Notes under the pieces: generated by a model
What the model saw: only the letters and a program-made list of their open reading frames with translations
Told to the model about the DNA's origin: nothing
Databases searched by the model: none
Position numbers and translations under genes: made by a program
Part shown: positions 45,440 through 53,069 of the stretch, piece by piece
How the letters are laid out: every line of letters starts with the position of its first letter
Numbering within the stretch: position 1 is the stretch's first letter
Assembly: GCA_013824115.1 (NCBI GenBank)
Contig: PNNG01000022.1
Coordinates: 202,610 to 266,609 of the forward strand
DNA length: 64,000 bases
Origin: Sphingobacteriaceae bacterium
GTDB lineage: Bacteria > Bacteroidota > Bacteroidia > UBA7662
Reading direction: 5' to 3'

Positions 45440-45526
45440 GCCCAGGTGGTGAAATTGGTAGACACGCTACTTTGAGGGGGTAGTGGGAGTATTCCTGTGC
45501 TGGTTCGAGTCCAGTCCTGGGCACCA
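45440..45526 (+). tRNA. tRNA-Leu (anticodon GAG)
   Basis: An 87-base class II tRNA with CCA encoded. The acceptor stem GCCCAGG / CCTGGGC is perfect, the D-loop holds GGTAGAC and the T-arm holds GGTTCGAGTCC. The anticodon arm CTACT-TTGAGGG-GGTAG puts GAG at positions 34-36. The long variable arm is as expected for leucine. Confidence 0.95.
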
Positions 45527-45528
45527 AT

Positions 45529-45558
45529 AATCCCGGTCAGTTTTGGCCGGGATTTTTT
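45529..45558 (+). terminator. Terminator after tRNA-Leu
   Basis: An 8-bp stem AATCCCGG / CCGGGATT followed by TTTTTT, starting two bases after the encoded CCA. Confidence 0.8.
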
Positions 45559-45651
45559 ATTTGTTGCGGCTTTATGGTATCAAAATAGCGCATCTGTGGT
45601 ATTTCATGTCGAATTATATGTCACATTCTTTGTGTTACAAATCCATGAAAC

Positions 45652-46707
45652 ATGAAAACTACTTTTTTTCGTTGGCTACCAGTCATCCTCGTCGCTTTAG
45701 CCATGCAATCTTGCGAAGAACCCGGGAATTCCCCACTTTCCGATTGCGTCACCGCCTCTATTGAGTACCGAAATACCATAGAGGGTACGTTTTATCAACA
45801 AAGCTCTTTCTCAGACGACAATTTTGATGCATACAACAGTTTACCTCGGTCTATTACGGTTCCGTCAGGAAGCATTATCCGCATAAATGCTGTTTGGAAC
45901 CTCAGAGAATATGAAGTGGACAATGCTGAAATTGATAAAATATTTGTTAATGTTGTACAAGGGCAAGTTGAAAAAAGCTGCGAAATGATTTTAGAAACCA
46001 ATAGTAGTTTACCCCAGTTTCAGTTGCCAGCCTATCAGTCAATGACCATAAACGTCCGCTTTACACTCAAGTCAGGGGCAGAACAAATTGTTGGTCCATT
46101 TAACGTAACGGTTCAAAACGACAATAAAATCATTACGCACTTAACTGCTACAGGATTTGGAACGGGCACAACCATGTTGACCAGCAACATTGCTTCTCAG
46201 CAGTCGGGGTTACATTACCTTTGGTCGCCCAATTATGTCGTCGGCAACACCGCTTTTGTTTCTCATCGTGCGCCCTTAACAAGTTCTTTAGACCTTACAA
46301 CCAATAATACAACCTCTACTGGTTTCGGCGTATTTTGTCTTACTACCACCGGTCTACCAAGCAACCAAATCAAATTAGTTGCAAGTGACAGAATAGCTGC
46401 TTTAAACCTGTATCCTGAATTGGTACAACCTTATGGTTGTTTTTTAGGAAGCAATTATGCGCGATTTGAGCCCGCCAATTTGTCCTTAGACACTACCAAT
46501 TTGCAATCGTCATTTGAAAATGCAACGAACAATATGACCTACGCCAATTTGGATACCCTTAGCTTTAATAACCCTGTTTCTGAATTGGTTTTGAGCAAAG
46601 CACAGCCTGCATTTAAGGTTTTAACTTCGAGTGGTAAAAAGGGATATGCGGTGGTTACATTTTCTAACATGGGAAGTGCCAACGTCTTTTTTAGAATGCA
46701 ACGCTGA
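45652..46707 (+). CDS. Hypothetical lipoprotein
   Basis: A 351-aa exported protein. The N-terminus MKTTFFRWLPVILVALAMQSCEEPGNSP is a lipoprotein signal with cysteine 21 as the likely lipidation site. The rest looks beta-rich with many Ser, Thr and Asn (SLDLTTNNTTSTGFG) and repeated short strands. There is no C-terminal T9SS sorting domain. I do not recognise a family. It is monocistronic, between tRNA-Leu and a good terminator. The DNA is somewhat richer in A+T than the neighbouring housekeeping genes. Confidence 0.75.
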   Translation: MKTTFFRWLPVILVALAMQSCEEPGNSPLSDCVTASIEYRNTIEGTFYQQSSFSDDNFDAYNSLPRSITVPSGSIIRINAVWNLREYEVDNAEIDKIFVNVVQGQVEKSCEMILETNSSLPQFQLPAYQSMTINVRFTLKSGAEQIVGPFNVTVQNDNKIITHLTATGFGTGTTMLTSNIASQQSGLHYLWSPNYVVGNTAFVSHRAPLTSSLDLTTNNTTSTGFGVFCLTTTGLPSNQIKLVASDRIAALNLYPELVQPYGCFLGSNYARFEPANLSLDTTNLQSSFENATNNMTYANLDTLSFNNPVSELVLSKAQPAFKVLTSSGKKGYAVVTFSNMGSANVFFRMQR

Positions 46708-46728
46708 ATAATATAAATTTGGTTTGAG

Positions 46729-46758
46729 AGCCGCCCATGGAAAATGGGCGGCTTTTTT
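46729..46758 (+). terminator. Terminator after the lipoprotein gene
   Basis: A perfect 10-bp stem AGCCGCCCAT / ATGGGCGGCT with a GGAAA loop and TTTTTT tail. Confidence 0.85.
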
Positions 46759-46819
46759 GCGCTAAAAGCTTGTTCGGGCTGCTTTGAGCTGTTTTTCTAA
46801 GTGGATTCAACGGTTGAAA

Positions 46820-46848
46820 ACAAAAATGCGCCCTTTTGAGGCGCATTT
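46820..46848 (-). terminator. Terminator of the T9SS cargo gene
   Basis: A 9-bp stem AAATGCGCC / GGCGCATTT with a 7-base loop. On the minus strand it is followed by a run of T. It lies about 20 bases past the stop at 46869. Confidence 0.7.
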
Positions 46849-46868
46849 CCTTGAATTCCTGTGATTTT

Positions 46869-48980
46869 CTACGGCTGTAATACCAATCGGATGTGCTTGC
46901 TGAACTGGCCGCTTTGTAGGCTGACCTGGTAAATGCCCGCAGCCAAATGTCCGATAGAGATGCTGCTGCGGCTTCCGTCGGTGCCAATTTCTTGCTGGTG
47001 CACCAAAGCGCCCTGCATATTGTGTATGCTAAGTTTTGTAGCCTGTTCTAGTCCACTCATTTCAAATAGATCTTTTGTTGGATTTGGAAATACCTTTACT
47101 TGGGTTAGCCAGCCTTCATTTATACTGGTTGTGCTTTGGTAAGTAATTGGAATACAAATGCTGTCGTTTTGAGGGTTGATATCGCCAGTCATGGTAACCC
47201 ATACGCATAAATTGCCTTGTGTAGTTTGCGAAGCGGAAATAGGGGTATTGAATGTGTAATTCAAGGAGTCGCCAGGATTGAGCACATTGGCAAAAACGTT
47301 TTCAGTAACGATACTTCCACCAGCGAATTGATAACGTAGTTGAATTGCCCGGTTCTGCAGCACTCCTAAGTTTCTTATTGTGACAGAGGGTGTCGTAGGA
47401 GAGAATAAAGTGGTATTGGGACCGAGATTCCGCAAGCGTATTAATCCTACATCCTCAACCTGCAATTGGTTGGCCTCAACGCCCAATAAAAAGTCCTCGG
47501 TAAATCGGCTTCTGTAGCCCGACCAGCTGCCACCCAATACTTCAAACGAACGAAAGGAGATGGGTGGGGTTAAGTCGCGAGCCAAGGTGATAGAAGAGCC
47601 TGCGGGCATTTCCCACAAAATGTAAAATCCACCCGAGGGTATGGTGAGCGGACTCCCTAACGGAACCGCGCTGTAGTTGTTTAAGGTGAAGCTTCCCGGA
47701 GCGGCAAAAGTGCTGTCGAGCAAGGTGCCAGGCCCACCATTGGGGCCGTTGTCATCGAAAATTTTGAGAAAACAACCTTGTGATGTAGCGTCAGCCGTAA
47801 TGTACATACGGTATGCCGTAATGCTGCAGGGATAAAAGGCAGGCTGTATGTAATAACCAATTCCCCCTGATCCGCCCGACCAACTCAGGCCCGCCCCATC
47901 TGGAGTGCCATCGCTATAATCGAAATAAACGGCTGCAGAAGCGCTGTCAACTGCAATTATTTTGCCCGCTAGGGAGTTGTTTGCAGGGACAAGGTCGCCT
48001 GTAATACCACTAACCGTTGTAGTAATGGCGTAGATTCCCGAAACTGCTGGATTAAATGGATTGCTAAATACCAAAGTGGTATCGTAGCCAGGGCCAATGT
48101 TCGTAAGTGATGCAGTGTTGTTTACGGGTGTTGTTCCAGATCGGGTTACGGTAGAGTTTACATTGACGGTGGGTAAATTTTGATTTCCGAAATTTCTAAT
48201 GTTGCTTTTGAGTTGTGTACTCACTCCACGCTTTACAAAAACGCCACCATTGCCCTCATCCATATTCCAATTTACCCCTCCATCAACTGCCTGATACGTG
48301 ACGGTGGTAGGGTAGTAAAATTTGATAGAGTAATTGGCAACCGGATACTGGTTTTTACTGTGCTGAAGTCCCAATTGTCCAGTGATGTTTTCAATGCCGA
48401 TGGTGATGTCGTTCGACTGGGTGAGCCCACTTTGAGAAAGGTAATTGTAAGTGATGCTCTTGTCTTGCTTGTTAAGGATTACCTGAAAACTGTTGCTGCC
48501 GGTGTAGGCAGGATTGGCATTTTGCCAAAAGGGTACGTTCAGCCAGCTCACACAAATGGTGTCGCCTGAGACGTAATAGTAGCACTGACCGGGATTTCCC
48601 GCTCCCGAAAAATTGAGGTCGGAAAGCAGGGGCGCAATGAAGTTGTTGGGTGCCGCAGTATTAGGGATATTGGGAAAGGGAGAGGCAATGTTGGCGCCAT
48701 TGAAGCTTAAGTAGCCATTGGAGCCAATCCAGACCTGCATTGGATAATACCAGTAGTATTGAAAGCCATCAATCCATCCAAATGGACCTACCACATTATC
48801 GTCAGAAAGTCCGGTGACCTGGGTGCCAATGGTAGTGATGTTGAACCAGGAAGCGGTTGGGCCGTTGGGTTCATTAGAGTCGCGCCAGGTATAACCATAG
48901 GCATCGGGACCTCCGGATCCGTTTTGAGCTTGGGCCAAAGTGGCAACCATGCCTAATACAAAGAGAAAAAATTTTTTCAT
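46869..48980 (-). CDS. Secreted protein with T9SS type A sorting domain
   Basis: A 703-aa protein with a signal peptide (MKKFFLFVLGMVATLAQAQ). The N-terminal beta domain contains WIGSNGYLSFNG and FIAPLLSDLNFSG, resembling extracellular NIDO-like or viral-attachment-like sandwiches. Repeated Ig-like strands follow. The C-terminal ~75 residues (VKVFPNPTKDLFEMSGL, GIYQVSLQSGQFSKHIRLVL) are a classic type A T9SS sorting signal. It should be exported through the T9SS and anchored or released at the surface. No catalytic motif is visible, so it may be an adhesin or a structural surface protein. Monocistronic. Confidence 0.87.
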   Translation of the reverse strand: MKKFFLFVLGMVATLAQAQNGSGGPDAYGYTWRDSNEPNGPTASWFNITTIGTQVTGLSDDNVVGPFGWIDGFQYYWYYPMQVWIGSNGYLSFNGANIASPFPNIPNTAAPNNFIAPLLSDLNFSGAGNPGQCYYYVSGDTICVSWLNVPFWQNANPAYTGSNSFQVILNKQDKSITYNYLSQSGLTQSNDITIGIENITGQLGLQHSKNQYPVANYSIKFYYPTTVTYQAVDGGVNWNMDEGNGGVFVKRGVSTQLKSNIRNFGNQNLPTVNVNSTVTRSGTTPVNNTASLTNIGPGYDTTLVFSNPFNPAVSGIYAITTTVSGITGDLVPANNSLAGKIIAVDSASAAVYFDYSDGTPDGAGLSWSGGSGGIGYYIQPAFYPCSITAYRMYITADATSQGCFLKIFDDNGPNGGPGTLLDSTFAAPGSFTLNNYSAVPLGSPLTIPSGGFYILWEMPAGSSITLARDLTPPISFRSFEVLGGSWSGYRSRFTEDFLLGVEANQLQVEDVGLIRLRNLGPNTTLFSPTTPSVTIRNLGVLQNRAIQLRYQFAGGSIVTENVFANVLNPGDSLNYTFNTPISASQTTQGNLCVWVTMTGDINPQNDSICIPITYQSTTSINEGWLTQVKVFPNPTKDLFEMSGLEQATKLSIHNMQGALVHQQEIGTDGSRSSISIGHLAAGIYQVSLQSGQFSKHIRLVLQP

Positions 48981-49031
48981 AGCAAGAAATTTGGTATTTC
49001 AAGCTACGCTTTTTAATCCACACTACCAAAA

Positions 49032-51557
49032 TCAGGGGGCTTTCCACGAGAGGAGCAGCTCATCCATCCACAGTGGATCGGTTGGGCGGCCGCCGCCAAA
49101 ACTGTACGCACCTGCTTGTTTTTCCAAAGGCCTGAAGCCGCCTTCACCGGCACTGTCCCAACTCAAAAGCACCAATTCAACTTGATTTAAGGCAGTTGGG
49201 AAGCCTAACATATCGGGACCAATCACGATTTCCATGCTTTTTTTGCCCAGTAATCGCATGTTTGGCCCCGAGCTTAAAGCCTGTGTTCGATTTTGATCAT
49301 CCAAGGCAAAAGTTTGTACCTGCCAGCCGTTGATTTGAATGATTCGACTTGCCTTTTTACCTGAAGGAAGTTGATAGTTGGCTTGTTCAAAACGCTTGCC
49401 TCCAGCCACATCGTTCCAATGCAGAAGCAAAGTCAATTGCAGGTGGTCGAAGCCCAAAGGGGGATTCCAAGCTGTTGAAAATTCGTTTTCAAAATCAATC
49501 ACCAAACGGAGTTTATGCCCTTGCGCAAACAAACTGGCCTTTTTGAAATCGAGGCTTTTTAAGGTGCCGAACGCAGTAGGATAACGATAAGTGCCTTTGG
49601 GCCCAGAATCATCGCCTATTTTGTCGGTTTTTTGTTTCAAAGCCACTTCGGGTAGTGCTACGCACAACTGCTGACTACCAAGCCCATGAGCCCGCCCTTC
49701 TTCATAGGCCACCCACCAAATTTTTACCATTTGCTTGGGTACGTTTTGGAGAGGAAGAAGCATTTCAAATTGGCTATTAACCATCACTGCCTTGGTTGCT
49801 AAAAGCCGATTTCCGTTTAAAAATGCCTTCAAACTGTCGGCACGGGCAATTTTACCCGTCAATTTTAAGGTGCCAGCTTCAATAGTATCGGGAAGAATCG
49901 GGGCTGTAAACGGCATGTCAACCTTGGCCTTTTTGCCTGTACCTGCCTGTATTTCAAAAACAACAAAGGCTTTTGCCCCCATTTCTACCAGCCCTAAACG
50001 TCCAGCACTAACGGCCGAACAGTTGATTTCGCCTTGCTGCAGTAGCGTTTTGACTTGGCCACTTTGCGTATTGCCCAAATTCAAATGACCGTGGAGTACT
50101 GGATAATCCGCTGTATTAAAAAGCACCCATTTCTCTGTGTTGTTGTGCTTGAGCCGGTAGCAGAAAATGCCTGCTCCACCTGAGTCAACGGCTAAAACCT
50201 CTAGTTGTCCGCGTGAAAAGCAGGGCGACGACTTCCGCAAGGCGATGAGTGCTTGAAGAAATTTAAAGTCGCTGCTGCTTGTATCGCGTTTTTCAAACAG
50301 GTTGCCGCGCGTCTCGGTAAGGCCTTGTTCGGTACCGTAGTAAATCACCGGAATGCCCGGAATGGTTAGTATAAATGCCAAGGCTTGCCGGGTGGCTTCG
50401 GTGCTCGCTGCCGAAGCAAAGCGGGGCATATCGTGGTTGTCGATAAAATGAAGCCTTTGCCAGGGCTCGGGAAAATGCGTTAGCTCTTTCTGCAAACGAT
50501 ATTGCAGCTCGTTGGTAGGCGCGCCTCCTGCAAATACAGCTTGCATACTTTGCTGCATGGGGAAGTGTAAAATGCCATCCATTTCGGGCTTTTCAGCTGT
50601 TCCGAGGTACTTTTTGGCATGTAGTTCGCCAGTTTCTTCTTGGGCAGCGCTATGCACCCAGGTTTCTCCGAAAGTATAAAAATGAGGCCGGCCTATGGCT
50701 TTGGCATGAGGCTTCAAACCTCGATTCTGTGCAGTGCTGTCGTGCAAAAATTGGTGCCAAAATGGATGATCGACATACAAGGGTGTATCGAAGCGAATGC
50801 CATCGATGCCCACGCTATCCATCCAAAAGCGGAAACTCTTTTTGAGCGCATCGATGACCCTTGGGTTTTCGGTATTCAAATCGTCCAAGTCGCTCATCTG
50901 CCAACGTAGCTTTTGTAACGAATCCTGGTAATTCTGAATGGCTGGTGTAAAATGGTAGATGGCGGCTTTGCGGTGTTTGGCATTGCGGGCATCGTTCATG
51001 TGGAATGGTGCTTGGCTAGGCTGGCCATATTTGCGGAAATGAACCCAAGGCTGCTCGGGGTCGTACTCGCCTTCGTAGGTGAAGTAATCGGCCACGTGGT
51101 TGGTCACTACATCCTGCACCAGGCGCATCTTGTTTTGTTTGAGCACCGCGGCCAAGTGCCGGTAGTCGTTTAAGTTGCCCAAATGCGGGTCAACTTGCGT
51201 AAAATGGCTCGCCCAATAACCATGGTATCCGGTTACGCTTGTATCGCGCGACCAAACAGCATTGCGTACGGGAGGGGTAATCCATACCGAAGTGATGCCC
51301 AGGCTTTGTAGATATCCAATTTGGTTGCTTAAGCCCAGCAAATCGCCCCCGTGGTAGGCATGGGGTAGTTGTGGGTTGTACTCGTTCCAGCCCAAATCGT
51401 TGTTGGTGCTGTCGCCATCGGCAAAGCGATCAGTAAGTACAAAATACATGATTTCATCCGACCATGAATCGAGCGGATGCACTGTTTGATCGGTTTCAGG
51501 GGTTTGTGGCTTGCAACCTAATAGGTACAGCAATACAAAAGGTAACAACCACCTCAT
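49032..51557 (-). CDS. GH13 alpha-amylase-type lipoprotein with glucodextranase-like C-terminus
   Basis: An 841-aa exported enzyme. A lipoprotein signal (MRWLLPFVLLYLLGCKPQ, lipid Cys 15) precedes a GH13 (beta/alpha)8 domain. Visible catalytic parts are DVVTNH, the nucleophile Asp in GIRFDTPLY, the acid Glu in FGETW and the third Asp in FIDNHDMPRF. A beta domain follows, then a C-terminal module (about 660-835) that resembles the glucodextranase C-terminal binding domain (HLQLTLLLHWNDV, MEIVIGPDMLG). It should cleave alpha-1,4-glucans at the cell surface or in the periplasm. Its ATG overlaps the stop of the esterase gene (ATGA), so the two form an operon. Confidence 0.92.
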   Translation of the reverse strand: MRWLLPFVLLYLLGCKPQTPETDQTVHPLDSWSDEIMYFVLTDRFADGDSTNNDLGWNEYNPQLPHAYHGGDLLGLSNQIGYLQSLGITSVWITPPVRNAVWSRDTSVTGYHGYWASHFTQVDPHLGNLNDYRHLAAVLKQNKMRLVQDVVTNHVADYFTYEGEYDPEQPWVHFRKYGQPSQAPFHMNDARNAKHRKAAIYHFTPAIQNYQDSLQKLRWQMSDLDDLNTENPRVIDALKKSFRFWMDSVGIDGIRFDTPLYVDHPFWHQFLHDSTAQNRGLKPHAKAIGRPHFYTFGETWVHSAAQEETGELHAKKYLGTAEKPEMDGILHFPMQQSMQAVFAGGAPTNELQYRLQKELTHFPEPWQRLHFIDNHDMPRFASAASTEATRQALAFILTIPGIPVIYYGTEQGLTETRGNLFEKRDTSSSDFKFLQALIALRKSSPCFSRGQLEVLAVDSGGAGIFCYRLKHNNTEKWVLFNTADYPVLHGHLNLGNTQSGQVKTLLQQGEINCSAVSAGRLGLVEMGAKAFVVFEIQAGTGKKAKVDMPFTAPILPDTIEAGTLKLTGKIARADSLKAFLNGNRLLATKAVMVNSQFEMLLPLQNVPKQMVKIWWVAYEEGRAHGLGSQQLCVALPEVALKQKTDKIGDDSGPKGTYRYPTAFGTLKSLDFKKASLFAQGHKLRLVIDFENEFSTAWNPPLGFDHLQLTLLLHWNDVAGGKRFEQANYQLPSGKKASRIIQINGWQVQTFALDDQNRTQALSSGPNMRLLGKKSMEIVIGPDMLGFPTALNQVELVLLSWDSAGEGGFRPLEKQAGAYSFGGGRPTDPLWMDELLLSWKAP

Positions 51558-52486
51558 GGTGCCAATAGAAAGTGAAGTACTTCAGCCGAGCGTGTTCTCC
51601 ACGCAGATTCGTTGTGAGGCGCATCGGGGTATTTAGTACTGCGGAATTTTTTAGGATCTCTCCACACGGCTTGTTTTAGGAGCACTTTATTGAATGCCAA
51701 TTGATGCGGCTCGTACCAAGCATCTAAAGTGGCGGTTCCATAATCCATCCATAGTTTGTGGTTGCCCGAGCGTGGCAAGTGCTTTGCAAGGTAACGGCGG
51801 TAGGGTCCCGAATAGGCCGTATCGTTCACACTCAGGCTGATGGGCCAATGGGTGCTTAAACAAGCTGCACCGCCAAAAATGAGGGGATATTGGGAAAGGG
51901 CATAGGACGAAATCAATCCTCCCATGCTCGAACCCAGGATAAAGGTATTTTCGGGCTCACCCAGGGTGGCAAAATGGCCATCGATAAAGGGTTTGAGCTC
52001 AAGTGTGAGCCAGGCGAGGTATTCATTACTGAGCACTTGGTTACTGCGCTCTTTGCCTAATTTTTCAATCAGAGGTGCCGAAAGCCCTGAAAAAGCGGGT
52101 TGGGGGAGGTATTCTGAAAAGCGTTGTGGACTGTTCCAGATGCCTACAATCATCACGGGCTTTATTTTACCCGAATCGATGAGTTTTTGTGCAGCTTCAT
52201 GTAACAACCACGATTCACCTCCGTACGAACTGGCAGGATCAAAGAGGTTTTGTCCATCGTGCGCATACACTACCGCCAGTGGCGTATGCTCTTGAACGCC
52301 TTTTGGAAGCCACACATCTACTTTTCGGCCCGCTAATGGACCGCAATTTTCGAATTCAAATCGCTGCAGTTGGTGGTCGTTGGCTAGCTGAACCATGCTC
52401 CTTTGAGGTATGGCAACGAAAAAGCTGGATTGGGCCTGCGATGCCAAGCTCAATACCATGGTCAAGTAGAAAAGCAGAAAGCGCAT
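51554..52486 (-). CDS. Exported alpha/beta-hydrolase (esterase D/Fes-like)
   Basis: A 310-aa putative esterase of the PF00756 type. A signal peptide (MRFLLFYLTMVLSLASQAQ) is followed by RKVDVWLPKGV, the oxyanion-side block VVYAHDGQNLFDP, the nucleophile elbow GSSMGGLIS, and a late His in DAPHNESAW that completes the triad. Members remove acyl groups from carbohydrates or siderophores. Operon coupling with the amylase suggests a substrate connected to glucans. The start at 52486 is set by the signal peptide; 21 extra in-frame codons upstream cover the promoter. Confidence 0.85.
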   Translation of the reverse strand: MRFLLFYLTMVLSLASQAQSSFFVAIPQRSMVQLANDHQLQRFEFENCGPLAGRKVDVWLPKGVQEHTPLAVVYAHDGQNLFDPASSYGGESWLLHEAAQKLIDSGKIKPVMIVGIWNSPQRFSEYLPQPAFSGLSAPLIEKLGKERSNQVLSNEYLAWLTLELKPFIDGHFATLGEPENTFILGSSMGGLISSYALSQYPLIFGGAACLSTHWPISLSVNDTAYSGPYRRYLAKHLPRSGNHKLWMDYGTATLDAWYEPHQLAFNKVLLKQAVWRDPKKFRSTKYPDAPHNESAWRTRSAEVLHFLLAP

Positions 52487-52489
52487 TTT

Positions 52490-52520
52490 CAAAAATAGGA
52501 TTTTTGGATCAAGGCTCAAA
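52490..52520 (-). promoter_or_regulatory. Full-consensus promoter abutting the esterase start codon
   Basis: On the minus strand: TTTG (52520-52517), exactly 19 bases, then TATTTTTG (52497-52490). The -7 element ends 3 bases before the esterase ATG, so transcription should start at or next to that codon. Confidence 0.65.
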
Positions 52521-52650
52521 GTGGACCTTTTATGGAGATAGACATCCATGAAAAAGTTGATTTTTTAACTGCCAATGGGAGTATGTTCATGGGAGCACTG
52601 TAGTTTGTAAAATGCAGAAGCAACAGCGCGTGTTTTCATGCCCCTCTTCT

Positions 52651-52680
52651 CGCTTGCGGCTGGGGCCGCAGACTCGATGC
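52651..52680. repeat. Direct repeat, copy 1 of 2
   Basis: A 30-bp unit starting CGCTTGCGGC and ending ACTCGATGC. It contains the hairpin GCGGC-TGGG-GCCGC. It is identical to copy 2 except for one base. Confidence 0.85.
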
Positions 52681-52774
52681 AGGTAATGGCCTATGGCAAA
52701 CTTCGAATTCGAATGAGGATGGGATTAGCTGCGCTGATCCCGAAGGGGGGAGCCTTGCAGCTAAACCCAAGCCC

Positions 52775-52804
52775 CGCTTGAGGCTGGGGCCGCAGACTCG
52801 ATGC
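52775..52804. repeat. Direct repeat, copy 2 of 2
   Basis: A 30-bp unit starting CGCTTGAGGC and ending ACTCGATGC, 29 of 30 bases identical to copy 1. Here it is enclosed by GCCCCGC / GCGGGGC, which closes the whole unit into a larger hairpin. Confidence 0.85.
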
Positions 52805-52810
52805 GGGGCA

Positions 52811-52844
52811 TGAAAAAACCCCTCCAGCTTTCGCTGGAGGGGTT
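52811..52844 (-). terminator. Terminator of tRNA-Ser
   Basis: A perfect 12-bp stem AACCCCTCCAGC / GCTGGAGGGGTT with a 4-base loop. On the minus strand it runs into TTTTTTC, six bases after the 3' end of the tRNA. Confidence 0.85.
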
Positions 52845-52850
52845 TACCTG

Positions 52851-52935
52851 CGGAGAGAGAGGGATTCGAACCCCCGGACCTGTTACAGTCAACGGTTTTC
52901 AAGACCGCCGCAATCGACCGCTCTGCCATCTCTCC
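52851..52935 (-). tRNA. tRNA-Ser (anticodon UGA)
   Basis: An 85-base class II tRNA on the minus strand. Acceptor stem GGAGAGA / TCTCTCC with discriminator G. The anticodon arm GCGGT-CTTGAAA-ACCGT gives TGA. There is a long variable arm, and the T-arm is GGGGGTTCGAATCCC. CCA is not encoded. Confidence 0.95.
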
Positions 52936-52940
52936 GGGGG

Positions 52941-52948
52941 CAAAGGTA
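52941..52948 (-). promoter_or_regulatory. -7 element of tRNA-Ser
   Basis: TACCTTTG on the minus strand ends 6 bases before the tRNA 5' end. The nearest TTTG upstream is 15 bases away, shorter than usual. The rest of 52949-53069 holds no gene that I can see. Confidence 0.5.
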
Positions 52949-53069
52949 AGGAAATTGCCATTTCAAAGAACGCTTGCTGAGAAATTTGAGAAAAAACGCG
53001 AAAATTCAGCATTAATATCTGAAAATCAATCTGTTGCGAAGTGAGTTGGGTGGATGAACTTGAGGGCAA

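Larger units (their letters stand above)
52633..52816. repeat. 184-bp structured intergenic element with inverted ends and internal direct repeats
   Basis: The element is bounded by perfect 12-bp inverted repeats, TTTTCATGCCCC (52633-52644) and GGGGCATGAAAA (52805-52816). Inside lie two 30-bp direct repeats differing at one base (52651-52680 and 52775-52804), a 12-bp palindrome TTCGAATTCGAA (52702-52713), and an 11-of-12 inverted pair GGGATTAGCTGC / GCAGCTAAACCC (52721-52732, 52757-52768). Within that, GGGATTAGC can also pair with GCTGATCCC. No credible gene is present. It may be a compound REP or MITE-like unit, or encode a structured RNA. It fills most of the gene-free stretch between the esterase and tRNA-Ser. 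Confidence 0.75.

Noticed and set aside
52636-52929. 97-codon minus-strand frame covering the structured repeat and tRNA-Ser
   Set aside because: It reads through a tRNA gene and its terminator, with low-complexity output and no start context.
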